Assembly (NCBI GenBank): GCA_030832185.1
Contig: JAURJQ010000010.1
Location: 102,032-166,031 of the forward strand
Direction of reading: 5' to 3'
Source: Chitinophagales bacterium
GTDB lineage: Bacteria > Bacteroidota > Bacteroidia > Chitinophagales > JADJOU01
Length of the DNA: 64,000 bases
Shown here: positions 37,919 through 45,770 of the stretch, piece by piece
How positions within the stretch are numbered: the stretch's first letter is position 1
How the letters are laid out: the number at the start of each line of letters is the position of its first letter
The notes under the pieces: generated by a model
What the model saw: the letters and a program-made list of their open reading frames with translations, nothing else
What the model was told of the DNA's origin: nothing
Database searches by the model: none
Position numbers and translations under genes: made by a program

Positions 37919-38278
37919 CTAGTGAATAGGCAATGGTAAGTTGTGAATTTTCAGAAAACTCAATCGATCCCAGTATCCTCTCTGGAAGATGATTTTTCCA
38001 TCACGAAACTGGAAGAAACCGCAGCCTCTCAATCCATAGGGGTCCTTCCATTCTAGTATTCCCCAGTTCCCATCTTCAAATACATTCTCTGTTTCACAAA
38101 TCATATTCGCCTTTGAAAATTCCTCTGTAAACATCTGACGAATAGCTTCTCGACCATATAGGGGCTCTGTATTGACCTGGTGGTTGATCGCATCTTCATG
38201 ATACATGTTCACTAGTCCCTCTATATCTATGCGGTTAAATGTTTCTACCCATTGATAGATGAGTTTTTTTGGAGTCAT
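37919..38278 (-). CDS. SnoaL-like / NTF2-fold protein
   Basis: A 119-residue soluble protein with the cone-shaped NTF2-like fold. It opens with a helix TPKKLIYQWVETFNRIDIEGLVNMYHEDAINH, followed by GREAIRQMFTEEF and C-terminal strands GCGFFQFRDGKIIFQRGYWD. This is the SnoaL-like polyketide-cyclase-type domain found in many small enzymes and binding proteins. No catalytic residues can be assigned. It is 74 bp downstream of the aminotransferase on the same strand. Confidence 0.82.
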   Translation of the reverse strand: MTPKKLIYQWVETFNRIDIEGLVNMYHEDAINHQVNTEPLYGREAIRQMFTEEFSKANMICETENVFEDGNWGILEWKDPYGLRGCGFFQFRDGKIIFQRGYWDRLSFLKIHNLPLPIH

Positions 38279-38352
38279 GGTGTGAAGATTGAAGTTAAAA
38301 GTATAAAGTTTGATTCATTCCTATCCACCGCTCGCAGACGACTAATTGCCGC

Positions 38353-39663
38353 TTAATACTTCACCTTTCTAAATACCGCTTCTACCACTTGACCTTTCAA
38401 AGCCGAAGTTACAGTATTAGAATCGATGAGTTGTTTAAAGGCAGGGAAGATATCATCGTAAGCATCTAATGTGAATTGAACATCGGCATCGCTATGAGAG
38501 AAGCACATGTTATGGAAGCTAGACCAAAGAATTCCACGTTTAATCATTTCTTGCTGCAGATAGGTCTTAAGAACTAAGGCATCTCCTGCTTTTTCGCTAA
38601 AGTTGACAATAGAGCGGCAAGGGTAGCCTCCTATACTAATATAATCTTTCATTCCATATTTTTCACTTAGGGCATTGAATCCATCCTTAATTTTTTGGCC
38701 TTGTGCGGCTAGATATTGAGGTACGTTTTTCTCCTTCATCTCCTCTAGAGTAGCTAGCGTAGCGGCGAGAGACAAGGCCTCTCCACCGAATGTGGTGAAA
38801 TAAAAAACATCTGATTCGAATAAACTCATGACATCATCTCTTCCTGTTAAGAAGGCTATTGGCATACCATTTGCGCAGGCTTTTGAATAGACGGCTAAAT
38901 CTGGTTTGATACCAAAGAATTGTTGAGCTCCACCTAGCGCCAGTCTAAATCCAGTCCACATTTCATCAAAAATGAGCAAGGTGCCATTCGCTTGACACAG
39001 AGCCTGAACTTCATGTAGGAAATTGTCTTTTGGCTCCTCGAAAATGATTGGTTCTAATATTAAGCAAGCCAAATCCGGTGTCATAACTGCCTTGACGCTT
39101 TCGATATTATTGTATTGTATCATCACTGTTAAATCCTTAATTGCTTGAGGGATTCCTGCATCGCGTGAAGTAGTGCCGATATACCAGTCATGCCAGCCGT
39201 GATAGCCGCAGACGGCTACTTTATCCCTTTTAGTAAAGGCTCTTGCTATTCGCACCGCTGCGCTGCAGGCATCTGCGCCTTGTTTGGTGATACGAATACT
39301 CTCTGCATTGGGTATAATTTCATGCAATTTCTCAGCCACTTCTAGCTCTAAACGATGCATCAATGAAAAAGTAATTCCTTTTTCCAATTGTTCTTTGATA
39401 GCATTATCCACCTTGTCATAGCCATAGCCAAGCGAAATAGGGCCAATACCCATACAGTAGTCTAGATATTCATTGCCATCTACATCCCATAATTTAGATC
39501 CTTTGCCGCGCTCTACATATATTGGAGATACGCCATAAGTAAACTGTCCAGGACCTTTTGCAAGGGTCTGTGTGATAGGATGCATGAGCTTTTTAGCTCT
39601 ATTATACATTTCTAATGATTTCGATATATTGGGAAACTCCGCTTTCATTTTTGATTGATTCAT
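38353..39663 (-). CDS. class III PLP-dependent aminotransferase, glutamate-1-semialdehyde aminomutase-like
   Basis: A 436-residue fold-type I PLP enzyme. It shows the N-terminal GSKLWDVDGNEYLDYCMGIGP, the cofactor loop CGYHGWHDW, the Asp in LLIFDEMWTGFRLALGG, and the Schiff-base Lys in LAVYSKACANGMPIAF. The overall order matches HemL-type aminomutases. However, HemL proteins normally begin with a PGGVNSPVR motif, here replaced by KGPGQFTYGVSP, a form seen in aminotransferases of glycan or secondary-metabolite loci. I therefore avoid naming it hemL. The substrate is open. Confidence 0.82.
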   Translation of the reverse strand: MNQSKMKAEFPNISKSLEMYNRAKKLMHPITQTLAKGPGQFTYGVSPIYVERGKGSKLWDVDGNEYLDYCMGIGPISLGYGYDKVDNAIKEQLEKGITFSLMHRLELEVAEKLHEIIPNAESIRITKQGADACSAAVRIARAFTKRDKVAVCGYHGWHDWYIGTTSRDAGIPQAIKDLTVMIQYNNIESVKAVMTPDLACLILEPIIFEEPKDNFLHEVQALCQANGTLLIFDEMWTGFRLALGGAQQFFGIKPDLAVYSKACANGMPIAFLTGRDDVMSLFESDVFYFTTFGGEALSLAATLATLEEMKEKNVPQYLAAQGQKIKDGFNALSEKYGMKDYISIGGYPCRSIVNFSEKAGDALVLKTYLQQEMIKRGILWSSFHNMCFSHSDADVQFTLDAYDDIFPAFKQLIDSNTVTSALKGQVVEAVFRKVKY

Positions 39664-39686
39664 GATTTAATAAACATTATCTAGTA

Positions 39687-39694
39687 CAAAGATA
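39687..39694 (-). promoter_or_regulatory. candidate -7 element for the aminotransferase gene
   Basis: The minus strand reads TATCTTTG 24 bp before the ATG. There is no -33 TTG at normal spacing. Confidence 0.3.
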
Positions 39695-39741
39695 TTTTCA
39701 AAATCTTAAATCTTTATTATTAAATTCCTAAATTTGAACTC

Positions 39742-40407
39742 ATGTTCCAATTTCCTAAAAATTCATGGCTACCTATCTTTCATCAGGCTATGCAGAGTGG
39801 CTTACTTGATTCTGTGTCGGATAAACTGGAAGCAGATAGTACTGCCGGAAAAACGATATTTCCGGCGAGTAAAGACATATTTAAGGCTTTTGATCTCTGT
39901 GATTTGGATCAATTGAAGGTCGTCCTATTAGGTCAGGACCCCTATCATGGAGAAGGCGAAGCCAATGGATTGTGCTTCTCCGTATGTGAGGGTATTCGCA
40001 CACCTCCTTCGTTGAGAAATATTTTTAAAGAGTTAAAGAATGAATATCCATCTTTCGATGAGAAACGAAGCACAGATCTATCGGACTGGGCAGAGCAGGG
40101 TGTATTACTCATTAATTCGGTTCTCACTGTAGAGAGAGATAAGCCAGCGAGTCATTCTGAATATGGTTGGCAGGCTTTTACTGACTATATTATATCTGAG
40201 ATCTCTAAGCATAAAAATTATGTCGTTTTCATTTTACTTGGGAAATTTGCTCAGTCAAAAGTTCAGTTGATTGATATTGGTAAACATGTTGTGATCGCTG
40301 CGGCTCATCCTTCTCCTTTCTCGGCCCACAGAGGATTTCTGGGCTCTGATGTATTTAGAAAGTGTAATTCTTCTATAGCATTCAGTGGGGAGGAAATTGT
40401 GTGGTAG
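39742..40407 (+). CDS. ung: uracil-DNA glycosylase, family 1
   Basis: Removes uracil from DNA to start base-excision repair. At 221 residues it shows the water-activating motif VLLGQDPYHGEGEANGLCFSV near residue 62 and the DNA-intercalation loop AAHPSPFSAHRGF near residue 190. The central Asn lies in GVLLINSVLTVERDKPASH. It is divergent from the aminotransferase gene and stands alone. Confidence 0.97.
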   Translation: MFQFPKNSWLPIFHQAMQSGLLDSVSDKLEADSTAGKTIFPASKDIFKAFDLCDLDQLKVVLLGQDPYHGEGEANGLCFSVCEGIRTPPSLRNIFKELKNEYPSFDEKRSTDLSDWAEQGVLLINSVLTVERDKPASHSEYGWQAFTDYIISEISKHKNYVVFILLGKFAQSKVQLIDIGKHVVIAAAHPSPFSAHRGFLGSDVFRKCNSSIAFSGEEIVW

Positions 40408-40447
40408 AAAAGTACATTATAGAAAAGCGCCTCTAGCCTAGTTCCTA

Positions 40448-40996
40448 CTAGAAATTTATACCCATAAAAAAGGGTAAACTTAAATTTCTATCCTCGGATT
40501 TCGATGAATAAAAATACTTAGATTCTAATCCTAAAAATATATGGTTTTTAAACGTATGCCTATAGCCTAGTCCGAAACTGATATCCGCCGTAGAGAAAGT
40601 ATGTGTTATTTGTTCCCCTTTAGCAGCAACTATATTATTTCTAAAAAAAGATGGGCCGAAAGTAAAGCTAGCAAACAAATGATTACTTAACTTCATTTCA
40701 ATAGCAGCATGTATAGGGATAACTGTCATATTTATTGCAGAATTGTCATTAGCTGTAAAATCATTTAATCTGTAGAGCTGAACGTGGCCAGATTCTATGC
40801 CAAATGATAGTCGATATCTTGTATTCCACATAAGTTTGGAATAGATAGAATGATTTAAGGGCTCCAGATTTTCATGGAATATCACCAAATTATTAAAATA
40901 ATAATTGGGTCCGGCACCTAGCTGAAAACTAAAATCCTTCTGAGCTAACAGCAGCTTTGATATGGCAATAAAAAATAAGATGACAATCTTTTTCAC
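40448..40996 (-). CDS. outer-membrane beta-barrel protein, unknown function
   Basis: A 182-residue protein with signal peptide MKKIVILFFIAISKLLLAQK. The rest is a set of amphipathic strands (YRLSFGIESGHVQLY, LFASFTFGPSFF, ADISFGLGYRHTF) ending in FFMGINF, with the C-terminal Phe typical of barrel insertion signals. It starts directly after the GDPD lipoprotein stop (zero spacing) and is the last gene of a three-gene set. Confidence 0.72.
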   Translation of the reverse strand: MKKIVILFFIAISKLLLAQKDFSFQLGAGPNYYFNNLVIFHENLEPLNHSIYSKLMWNTRYRLSFGIESGHVQLYRLNDFTANDNSAINMTVIPIHAAIEMKLSNHLFASFTFGPSFFRNNIVAAKGEQITHTFSTADISFGLGYRHTFKNHIFLGLESKYFYSSKSEDRNLSLPFFMGINF

Positions 40997-42250
40997 CTAT
41001 TCTTGGGAGTAAAATTCATAAGCTAAAATAGAAGGATAATTGGTCAATATCCCATCGAAATTCCCTACTTGTATATATTTTTTCATGACAGTAGAGAGAT
41101 CTACCGTCCAGCAAACTACTTTCATATTGAGTGCATGAGCTTCGGCTACCTCATTATCTAGTGTGCCTAATGTCCAACGCGGAGCATAGACTGCCGAGTT
41201 TAATTCCTTAGATCTTGCGAAGCTAATTTCGCATAGATTTGGTCTATCTTTATTGTTCGGTACTTTAGAGAATTCGGTGGCTATCTCCTCGGTAGGAAGT
41301 CCATTGAGAATCAGGATAGAATTGTTACGTCCTCGAGCTTTGAGAAGTGCTTTATACATTACAGGAAGTGTATAGCTGAAAAATCGCTCGTTTCCGCCTT
41401 TATTATCTAGCCATACAAATCTTATATCTGTAGAATCTATAATCGTATTGAGCATTTCCTCTAAGGTAGGTATAGTCTGCCCGTCTACTAATCGCACATA
41501 ACGCCTTAGAAATTCAAAATTAAAATCTTCAATATTGCCGACTACGGGTCCTTTTTGAGTCAATCTAATATTGATATCATCATCGTGATACACTACAGGG
41601 ATATTATCTTTCGTGAGTTTAATATCAATTTCTACTCCACTAGCACCCATCTCTGAGGCTCTCTTTACTAATTCAATTGAGTTTTCTGCAAAGGGGATAT
41701 TATCAGAATTTCGACCGCCAGCCCTATGGGCTATAATGGAGAATTTTATATTGTTCAACACTTTATTGGAAAAAAAACGTTCAAAGCTTAATTCTACTTC
41801 CGCAGTTTTACCGTCTATAGAGATATTTTGTCCTATTAGCTTGGAAACAGTAAATTTTTTAGAAATAATATCGTCCGCACCGTTTTGTTTGGTAATAGTT
41901 AGGTAAAGTTTCCCTTCTTCATTATTCATTGGGGAGCGCCAATAACCTGCCATTTTGATACTAGAGTCACTTAAATTAACGCCTACATCCATTACAGCAT
42001 AGTTGCCATTGCGATTGGAAAATAAGGTGAGCTTGTTCTGATTCCATTTCATGACAAATCTATATCCAAGTCCAGCGGTCGAACTTTCACTGCTATAAAT
42101 ACCTATGAGGTAAGGTCTCATGTCGCTAGGAAGTGGAATTGTACCTGCCAGATAGGTTTTGTCATAATCTGGATTAAAATTATAATCATTTTTTTCGCAT
42201 CCTAACACTAGTAATAGAAAAATGGAGTAAACTAAACTCTTTATCCGCAT
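40997..42250 (-). CDS. glycerophosphodiester phosphodiesterase-domain lipoprotein
   Basis: A 417-residue predicted lipoprotein (lipobox LLLVLGCEK, Cys18). The N-terminal part (~25-165) is an all-beta domain of unknown role. The C-terminal GDPD TIM-barrel (~172-410) shows IIAHRAGGRNSDNIPFAENS (catalytic His and Glu), GVEIDIKLTKD (metal Glu/Asp) and VVYHDDD (second catalytic His). This family splits glycerophosphodiesters to glycerol-3-phosphate and an alcohol. An outer-membrane location fits scavenging of phospholipid head groups. It is coupled to the flanking barrel genes by gaps of 0 and 2 bp. Confidence 0.87.
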   Translation of the reverse strand: MRIKSLVYSIFLLLVLGCEKNDYNFNPDYDKTYLAGTIPLPSDMRPYLIGIYSSESSTAGLGYRFVMKWNQNKLTLFSNRNGNYAVMDVGVNLSDSSIKMAGYWRSPMNNEEGKLYLTITKQNGADDIISKKFTVSKLIGQNISIDGKTAEVELSFERFFSNKVLNNIKFSIIAHRAGGRNSDNIPFAENSIELVKRASEMGASGVEIDIKLTKDNIPVVYHDDDINIRLTQKGPVVGNIEDFNFEFLRRYVRLVDGQTIPTLEEMLNTIIDSTDIRFVWLDNKGGNERFFSYTLPVMYKALLKARGRNNSILILNGLPTEEIATEFSKVPNNKDRPNLCEISFARSKELNSAVYAPRWTLGTLDNEVAEAHALNMKVVCWTVDLSTVMKKYIQVGNFDGILTNYPSILAYEFYSQE

Positions 42251-42252
42251 AG

Positions 42253-43050
42253 TTAGAAATTAAATAAGGTAGTTAACTCAGGCACGTAGTATAGGTTTTT
42301 TGTATAATTAAATGCAGGCCAGCCGAGGATATGAAATTTCATAAAATTGCTCGTATAACCTACAGAAAAGGATTTGTTCTTAAACATTCGCTGCTCCATA
42401 AATAGTGATAGATGATAGCCATTGAGAGATTCAATATTTCCCGAAAGACTCGTACTTCCCGCTTCAAAATTTATACTATTGGAAAAATCTACACCTCCTT
42501 TCATAGTAAAAGTTAAATTGTGCCATATGTAACCCAGCTTGAAAAAAGGTCTATGCCCCCATACAGTTAATGTATTGTCATAGCCAAGGTCATAAAGCAT
42601 ACCCACGCCAAAACTTGTTTGATAGCCAAGTCCTAAAAATAGTTTTTTACTTAGATCCACATTCCAAGATGGCCCTATGGCAATGTCCGAAGCAGCTATC
42701 ACGCTTCGAATGTCCGTATTTACCATAAACCCTTTTTTTAAAGAAAAATTGGATTTGTAATAAATCATAGGAAGGCTATAGGCTGATTCCAACCAATCTT
42801 TAGGGAGGTAGACTAAGGAAAAACCAAGAGCTTGTCGGTATTTCCAGTCTTTAAATGAATTTGGGAGATGGATAGAATGCTCTAAAATGTCGAAACTCTC
42901 CCTCTGGGTTTCCTGAGCAGACGAGGTCAAGGCAAATAGAAGCAGAGTCGCAAAGAGGAGTCGGTACACGGAGGTTATTAGGTTGTGGATTTTCTTTAGA
43001 ATCAAAATTAGCAGATTATAATTAATAATTCTAGTATATTTGCATCCCAT
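42253..43050 (-). CDS. predicted outer-membrane protein, unknown function
   Basis: The ORF gives 265 residues from ATG 43050. A cleaner signal peptide starts at a GTG at 42969 (VYRLLFATLLLFALTSSAQ), and the longer form runs into the tRNA-Leu promoter region, so the GTG may be the real start. The mature part has alternating strands (FFKLGYIWHNLTFTMKGGVDF, KSFSVGYTSNFMKF) and ends LTTLFNF, a typical barrel C-terminus. First gene of a tight three-gene set with the GDPD lipoprotein and a second barrel. No family recognised. Confidence 0.65.
   Translation of the reverse strand: MGCKYTRIINYNLLILILKKIHNLITSVYRLLFATLLLFALTSSAQETQRESFDILEHSIHLPNSFKDWKYRQALGFSLVYLPKDWLESAYSLPMIYYKSNFSLKKGFMVNTDIRSVIAASDIAIGPSWNVDLSKKLFLGLGYQTSFGVGMLYDLGYDNTLTVWGHRPFFKLGYIWHNLTFTMKGGVDFSNSINFEAGSTSLSGNIESLNGYHLSLFMEQRMFKNKSFSVGYTSNFMKFHILGWPAFNYTKNLYYVPELTTLFNF
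43035..43042 (+). promoter_or_regulatory. candidate -7 element for tRNA-Leu
   Basis: TATATTTG followed by GCAT lies 34 bp before the tRNA. There is no -33 TTG at normal spacing. The element overlaps the 5' end of the divergent ORF at 43050. Confidence 0.4.
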
Positions 43051-43076
43051 TCTTTAAAAAAATGGAATTCATTATT

Positions 43077-43157
43077 GGCCTAGTGGAGAAACGGTAGACT
43101 CGCCATCTTGAGGGGGTGGTGCCGCAAGGCGTGGTGGTTCAAATCCACTCTAGGTCA
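43077..43157 (+). tRNA. tRNA-Leu (GAG)
   Basis: An 81-nt type II tRNA with a long variable arm (TGCC-GCAA-GGCG). The acceptor GGCCTAG pairs with CTAGGTC (one G-U). The anticodon arm is CCATC-TTGAGGG-GGTGG with anticodon GAG, and the T-arm is GTGG-TTCAAAT-CCAC. The discriminator is A. CCA is not encoded. Confidence 0.96.
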
Positions 43158-43160
43158 CAC

Positions 43161-43197
43161 ATACTAGCAACTAAATTATGGTTGCTAGTATTTTTTC
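43161..43197 (+). terminator. terminator after tRNA-Leu
   Basis: A stem ATACTAGCAAC / GTTGCTAGTAT (11 bp, 9-nt loop) followed by TTTTTT, starting 3 bp after the tRNA. Confidence 0.9.
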
Positions 43198-43296
43198 CCA
43201 AGCTTGTAGTTCTGAGTTGAAAGCATTTCAATTAATAAAAAACTAGAAATGATTTTCAATCTAAACTAACAAACTCAAGAGACTATTATTGAGATA

Positions 43297-44901
43297 TTAG
43301 TTTTGCTCCACCTTGAGCATTCCCTTGATTATATTTTTAGGTTCTAAGATAATTTCATACAGATAGACTCCAGTCGCTAGTCCTTCTGCATTCCAATCAT
43401 TCTGGTAAGCATTCGAGCTACGGTGGACTATTTTGCCATCTAGGCTCATGATTTGCAGCTGCAACAGAGGAAAGTCTTCTAACATAGAGGTAGGGAGAAC
43501 CCAATAGTCGTTTTGTCCGTCATTATTTGGTGTCAGAATAGTTTGAATGTTTTCACCTTTAAACTTCTCGTTTAGCTTTATGATATAACGTGTGGTGTCT
43601 AGTTTCTGAATCCCGAGTGTATTGTAATCTGCCTTAACTATATAGAGTAAAGTATCGGTTGCATTTTTGATTTTGGAGGTATAATCGTAGAGTCCTTTCC
43701 CTATATCTAAATAGCTTCCTCTCTGAGTTTTTATACTATGCACTACAGCCACTTCGTCTCCTATTTCTAGTTTTTTACCTAGTGTCAGGGAGGAGCGATT
43801 ATTCATAGCTAGCTGTGTATCATTTTGGTGATATTGGACTAATACTTCATTGTAAAATGTATCATAGCTCAGCACAAATGTAGGCTTATTCAGAATAACA
43901 GCAATAGTGCGAATGGTATCGATACCAATATGGAAATTAGAGGCCTTATAGGAATAGCCTTCATTCGTGATATTAGTAAGAGTTCCATATTTAGGCTCAG
44001 AATGATGTAGCGATATATCAAAGTCTGGGTTTTTCATCATATCATTGTCTGCATCGTAAAGAACAGAAGTTGATCTAGTTTCTTTAACTTGTTTTTTATC
44101 AGATTTGGAATAGAAAAACTGAAATTTATCTGGTATTAATCCAGCTAGGGTATATACGGAGTAGGCATTAAGATCGATTTCATCTTTTGTAGTAATGGAT
44201 CCAAGATTGATTCCAGAGCCCACGCCAAAAACAGACATGGCATCTATATTGGAAGAAATAATTTCCCATTCATTACCATTCCATCCTACTATGGTCAGGT
44301 TTTTCAAACCGCCATTAGTCAGCCTCTTTATATCACTCTGACTATTCCAGCTGAGTGTCAGTCTTGTGAGTATATTGCCATTGACATCCCAGTATTCTTT
44401 GTTACTTACCTGGTAAAGCAGGGGTTGTTTATTTTTGGTAGGAAATGGTCCGTCAATTGGGAGAACCTGGCTTACTGTACCTACGAAGGGACTCGTAATG
44501 GCTAGATTAGGACTCACAGAGTAATATGCCGCTTCGGCCGGACTAGTTAGCGATGCTTTTTCTACGGCTGCAGGTTTGAATTGATTATTGTCTCCAATAG
44601 GAAATATAAATTTTTGAGATTGAAAACTACGTACATAGCCATCTACAAATGCTTGATCACTGACTCCAGACCATGATGAGCCGGGCATAAAGCTGATATA
44701 ACTTTTATTCAGTCTGCGTTCAGTCCCTAGTATTCCTTTGTGAGTATTCATGGCAAGGCTTCTAAAGCTATAGTCTTTATATACCTTCATATCGCCTGTA
44801 TTTTCAATGATGGTTCGCCCATAAGATTTTATCTGCGCCTGACTGGTCAGCGTGCAGATAAGAAGGGTAATATTGAAAAATAAAAGCGTCGTATATCTCA
44901 T
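43297..44901 (-). CDS. secreted protein with gliding-associated type B (CHU_C) C-terminal domain
   Basis: A 534-residue protein with signal peptide LLFFNITLLICTLTSQAQ. The N-terminal half has beta-rich repeats often seen in Bacteroidota surface proteins (SFMPGSSWSGVSDQAFVDGY, FIFPIGDNNQFKPAAVE). The last ~85 residues, starting ILTPNNDGQNDYWVLP and ending GVYLYEIILEPKNIIKGMLKVEQN, form the CHU_C domain that directs type IX export. It is last in the DUF1800-DUF1501-tail-like-CHU_C gene set, 11 bp after the previous gene, so the four products are probably made together. Confidence 0.82.
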   Translation of the reverse strand: MRYTTLLFFNITLLICTLTSQAQIKSYGRTIIENTGDMKVYKDYSFRSLAMNTHKGILGTERRLNKSYISFMPGSSWSGVSDQAFVDGYVRSFQSQKFIFPIGDNNQFKPAAVEKASLTSPAEAAYYSVSPNLAITSPFVGTVSQVLPIDGPFPTKNKQPLLYQVSNKEYWDVNGNILTRLTLSWNSQSDIKRLTNGGLKNLTIVGWNGNEWEIISSNIDAMSVFGVGSGINLGSITTKDEIDLNAYSVYTLAGLIPDKFQFFYSKSDKKQVKETRSTSVLYDADNDMMKNPDFDISLHHSEPKYGTLTNITNEGYSYKASNFHIGIDTIRTIAVILNKPTFVLSYDTFYNEVLVQYHQNDTQLAMNNRSSLTLGKKLEIGDEVAVVHSIKTQRGSYLDIGKGLYDYTSKIKNATDTLLYIVKADYNTLGIQKLDTTRYIIKLNEKFKGENIQTILTPNNDGQNDYWVLPTSMLEDFPLLQLQIMSLDGKIVHRSSNAYQNDWNAEGLATGVYLYEIILEPKNIIKGMLKVEQN

Positions 44902-44912
44902 CTGGTTCTAAT

Positions 44913-45716
44913 TTATTCGTGGAGACTCACCCATGATGTTCCATTATAACCTTCGAATCTCCCTAGAATTTTATTATATCGGATCATTCCTTCTTCTGGA
45001 GAATTGGTCGTTTTCGATTCGTCTCCTAGTTTTAGGGCACCATTGATTACAAGTTTTACAGGTGCTGTAGTTGTTCCGATAGCCAAATTTCCACCAGTAA
45101 AAACGTGATGTTTTAAGGTATCCTCTGTATGGTAGTTCATGTGGTTAGGCAAAATTCCGATGGCACCTACTAACTGATTTGCCGGATTAGTTATTTCTAT
45201 CGAGCCACTATTGCTAGAACTCCCTTGTTTCACAAAAACTTGTCCAGTGCCAGTGCCACCACCTACTTTTATATTCCCATTGACATCGATAGACTCAGAA
45301 GGATTATTGACACCTATTCCTATTCTACCATTGCGATATACATTAGGTGTTGCGGCAGTCGCAGGCGATCCATCTGATGCATTGAGCCATACTTTATTGA
45401 TTTCTTGTTCCGACAATACTCTATTCCATTTGGTACCATCGTTATAATAATAACCTGGAAATACTTTGAACGGATCTGACCCAGAAGTGCTTGTATTGTA
45501 TACAATCATGCCGGCTACATGCGCACCAAGGGGAGCAAAGCTATTCGTGGAGAATAATCTAAGCCTCGGCATTAGTAAACCTTTGCGAGTGCCATCGGCA
45601 GTATCTATCTGCACTACAGCACTAGGGTCTAATACATCTCCAGTACCAAAGCGCATTTGAGCCTTGGTCATGGATATACCACTTAATAAGAATAGAGTTA
45701 GGAAAAGCTTCTTCAT
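44913..45716 (-). CDS. secreted tail-fibre-like protein
   Basis: A 267-residue protein with signal peptide MKKLFLTLFLLSGISMTKAQ. The body has the GIGVNNPSESIDVNGNIKVGG and NLAIGTTTAPVKLVINGALKLG pattern, shared with trimeric phage-tail-fibre and adhesin stalk proteins of Bacteroidota. The C-terminus is EEGMIRYNKILGRFEGYNG then TSWVSL. The same motif closes the DUF1501 protein encoded just upstream. Probably an extracellular trimeric stalk; no enzymatic motif. It lies 54 bp after the DUF1501 gene. Confidence 0.72.
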   Translation of the reverse strand: MKKLFLTLFLLSGISMTKAQMRFGTGDVLDPSAVVQIDTADGTRKGLLMPRLRLFSTNSFAPLGAHVAGMIVYNTSTSGSDPFKVFPGYYYNDGTKWNRVLSEQEINKVWLNASDGSPATAATPNVYRNGRIGIGVNNPSESIDVNGNIKVGGGTGTGQVFVKQGSSSNSGSIEITNPANQLVGAIGILPNHMNYHTEDTLKHHVFTGGNLAIGTTTAPVKLVINGALKLGDESKTTNSPEEGMIRYNKILGRFEGYNGTSWVSLHE

Positions 45717-45770
45717 CTTTATTTGATTAATTTATGATCAATTGATTCGTAATTTTATATATTTTCTGTC

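Noticed and set aside
43077-43157. tRNA genes as integration sites of a mobile element (also tRNA-Asp at 36659)
   Set aside because: No integrase, no direct repeat of the tRNA 3' end and no foreign-looking gene block are present beside either tRNA.
45320-45505. Short ORF overlapping the tail-fibre-like gene, with other small ORFs at 45211 and 45466
   Set aside because: They overlap a well-supported coding frame and show no conserved features.
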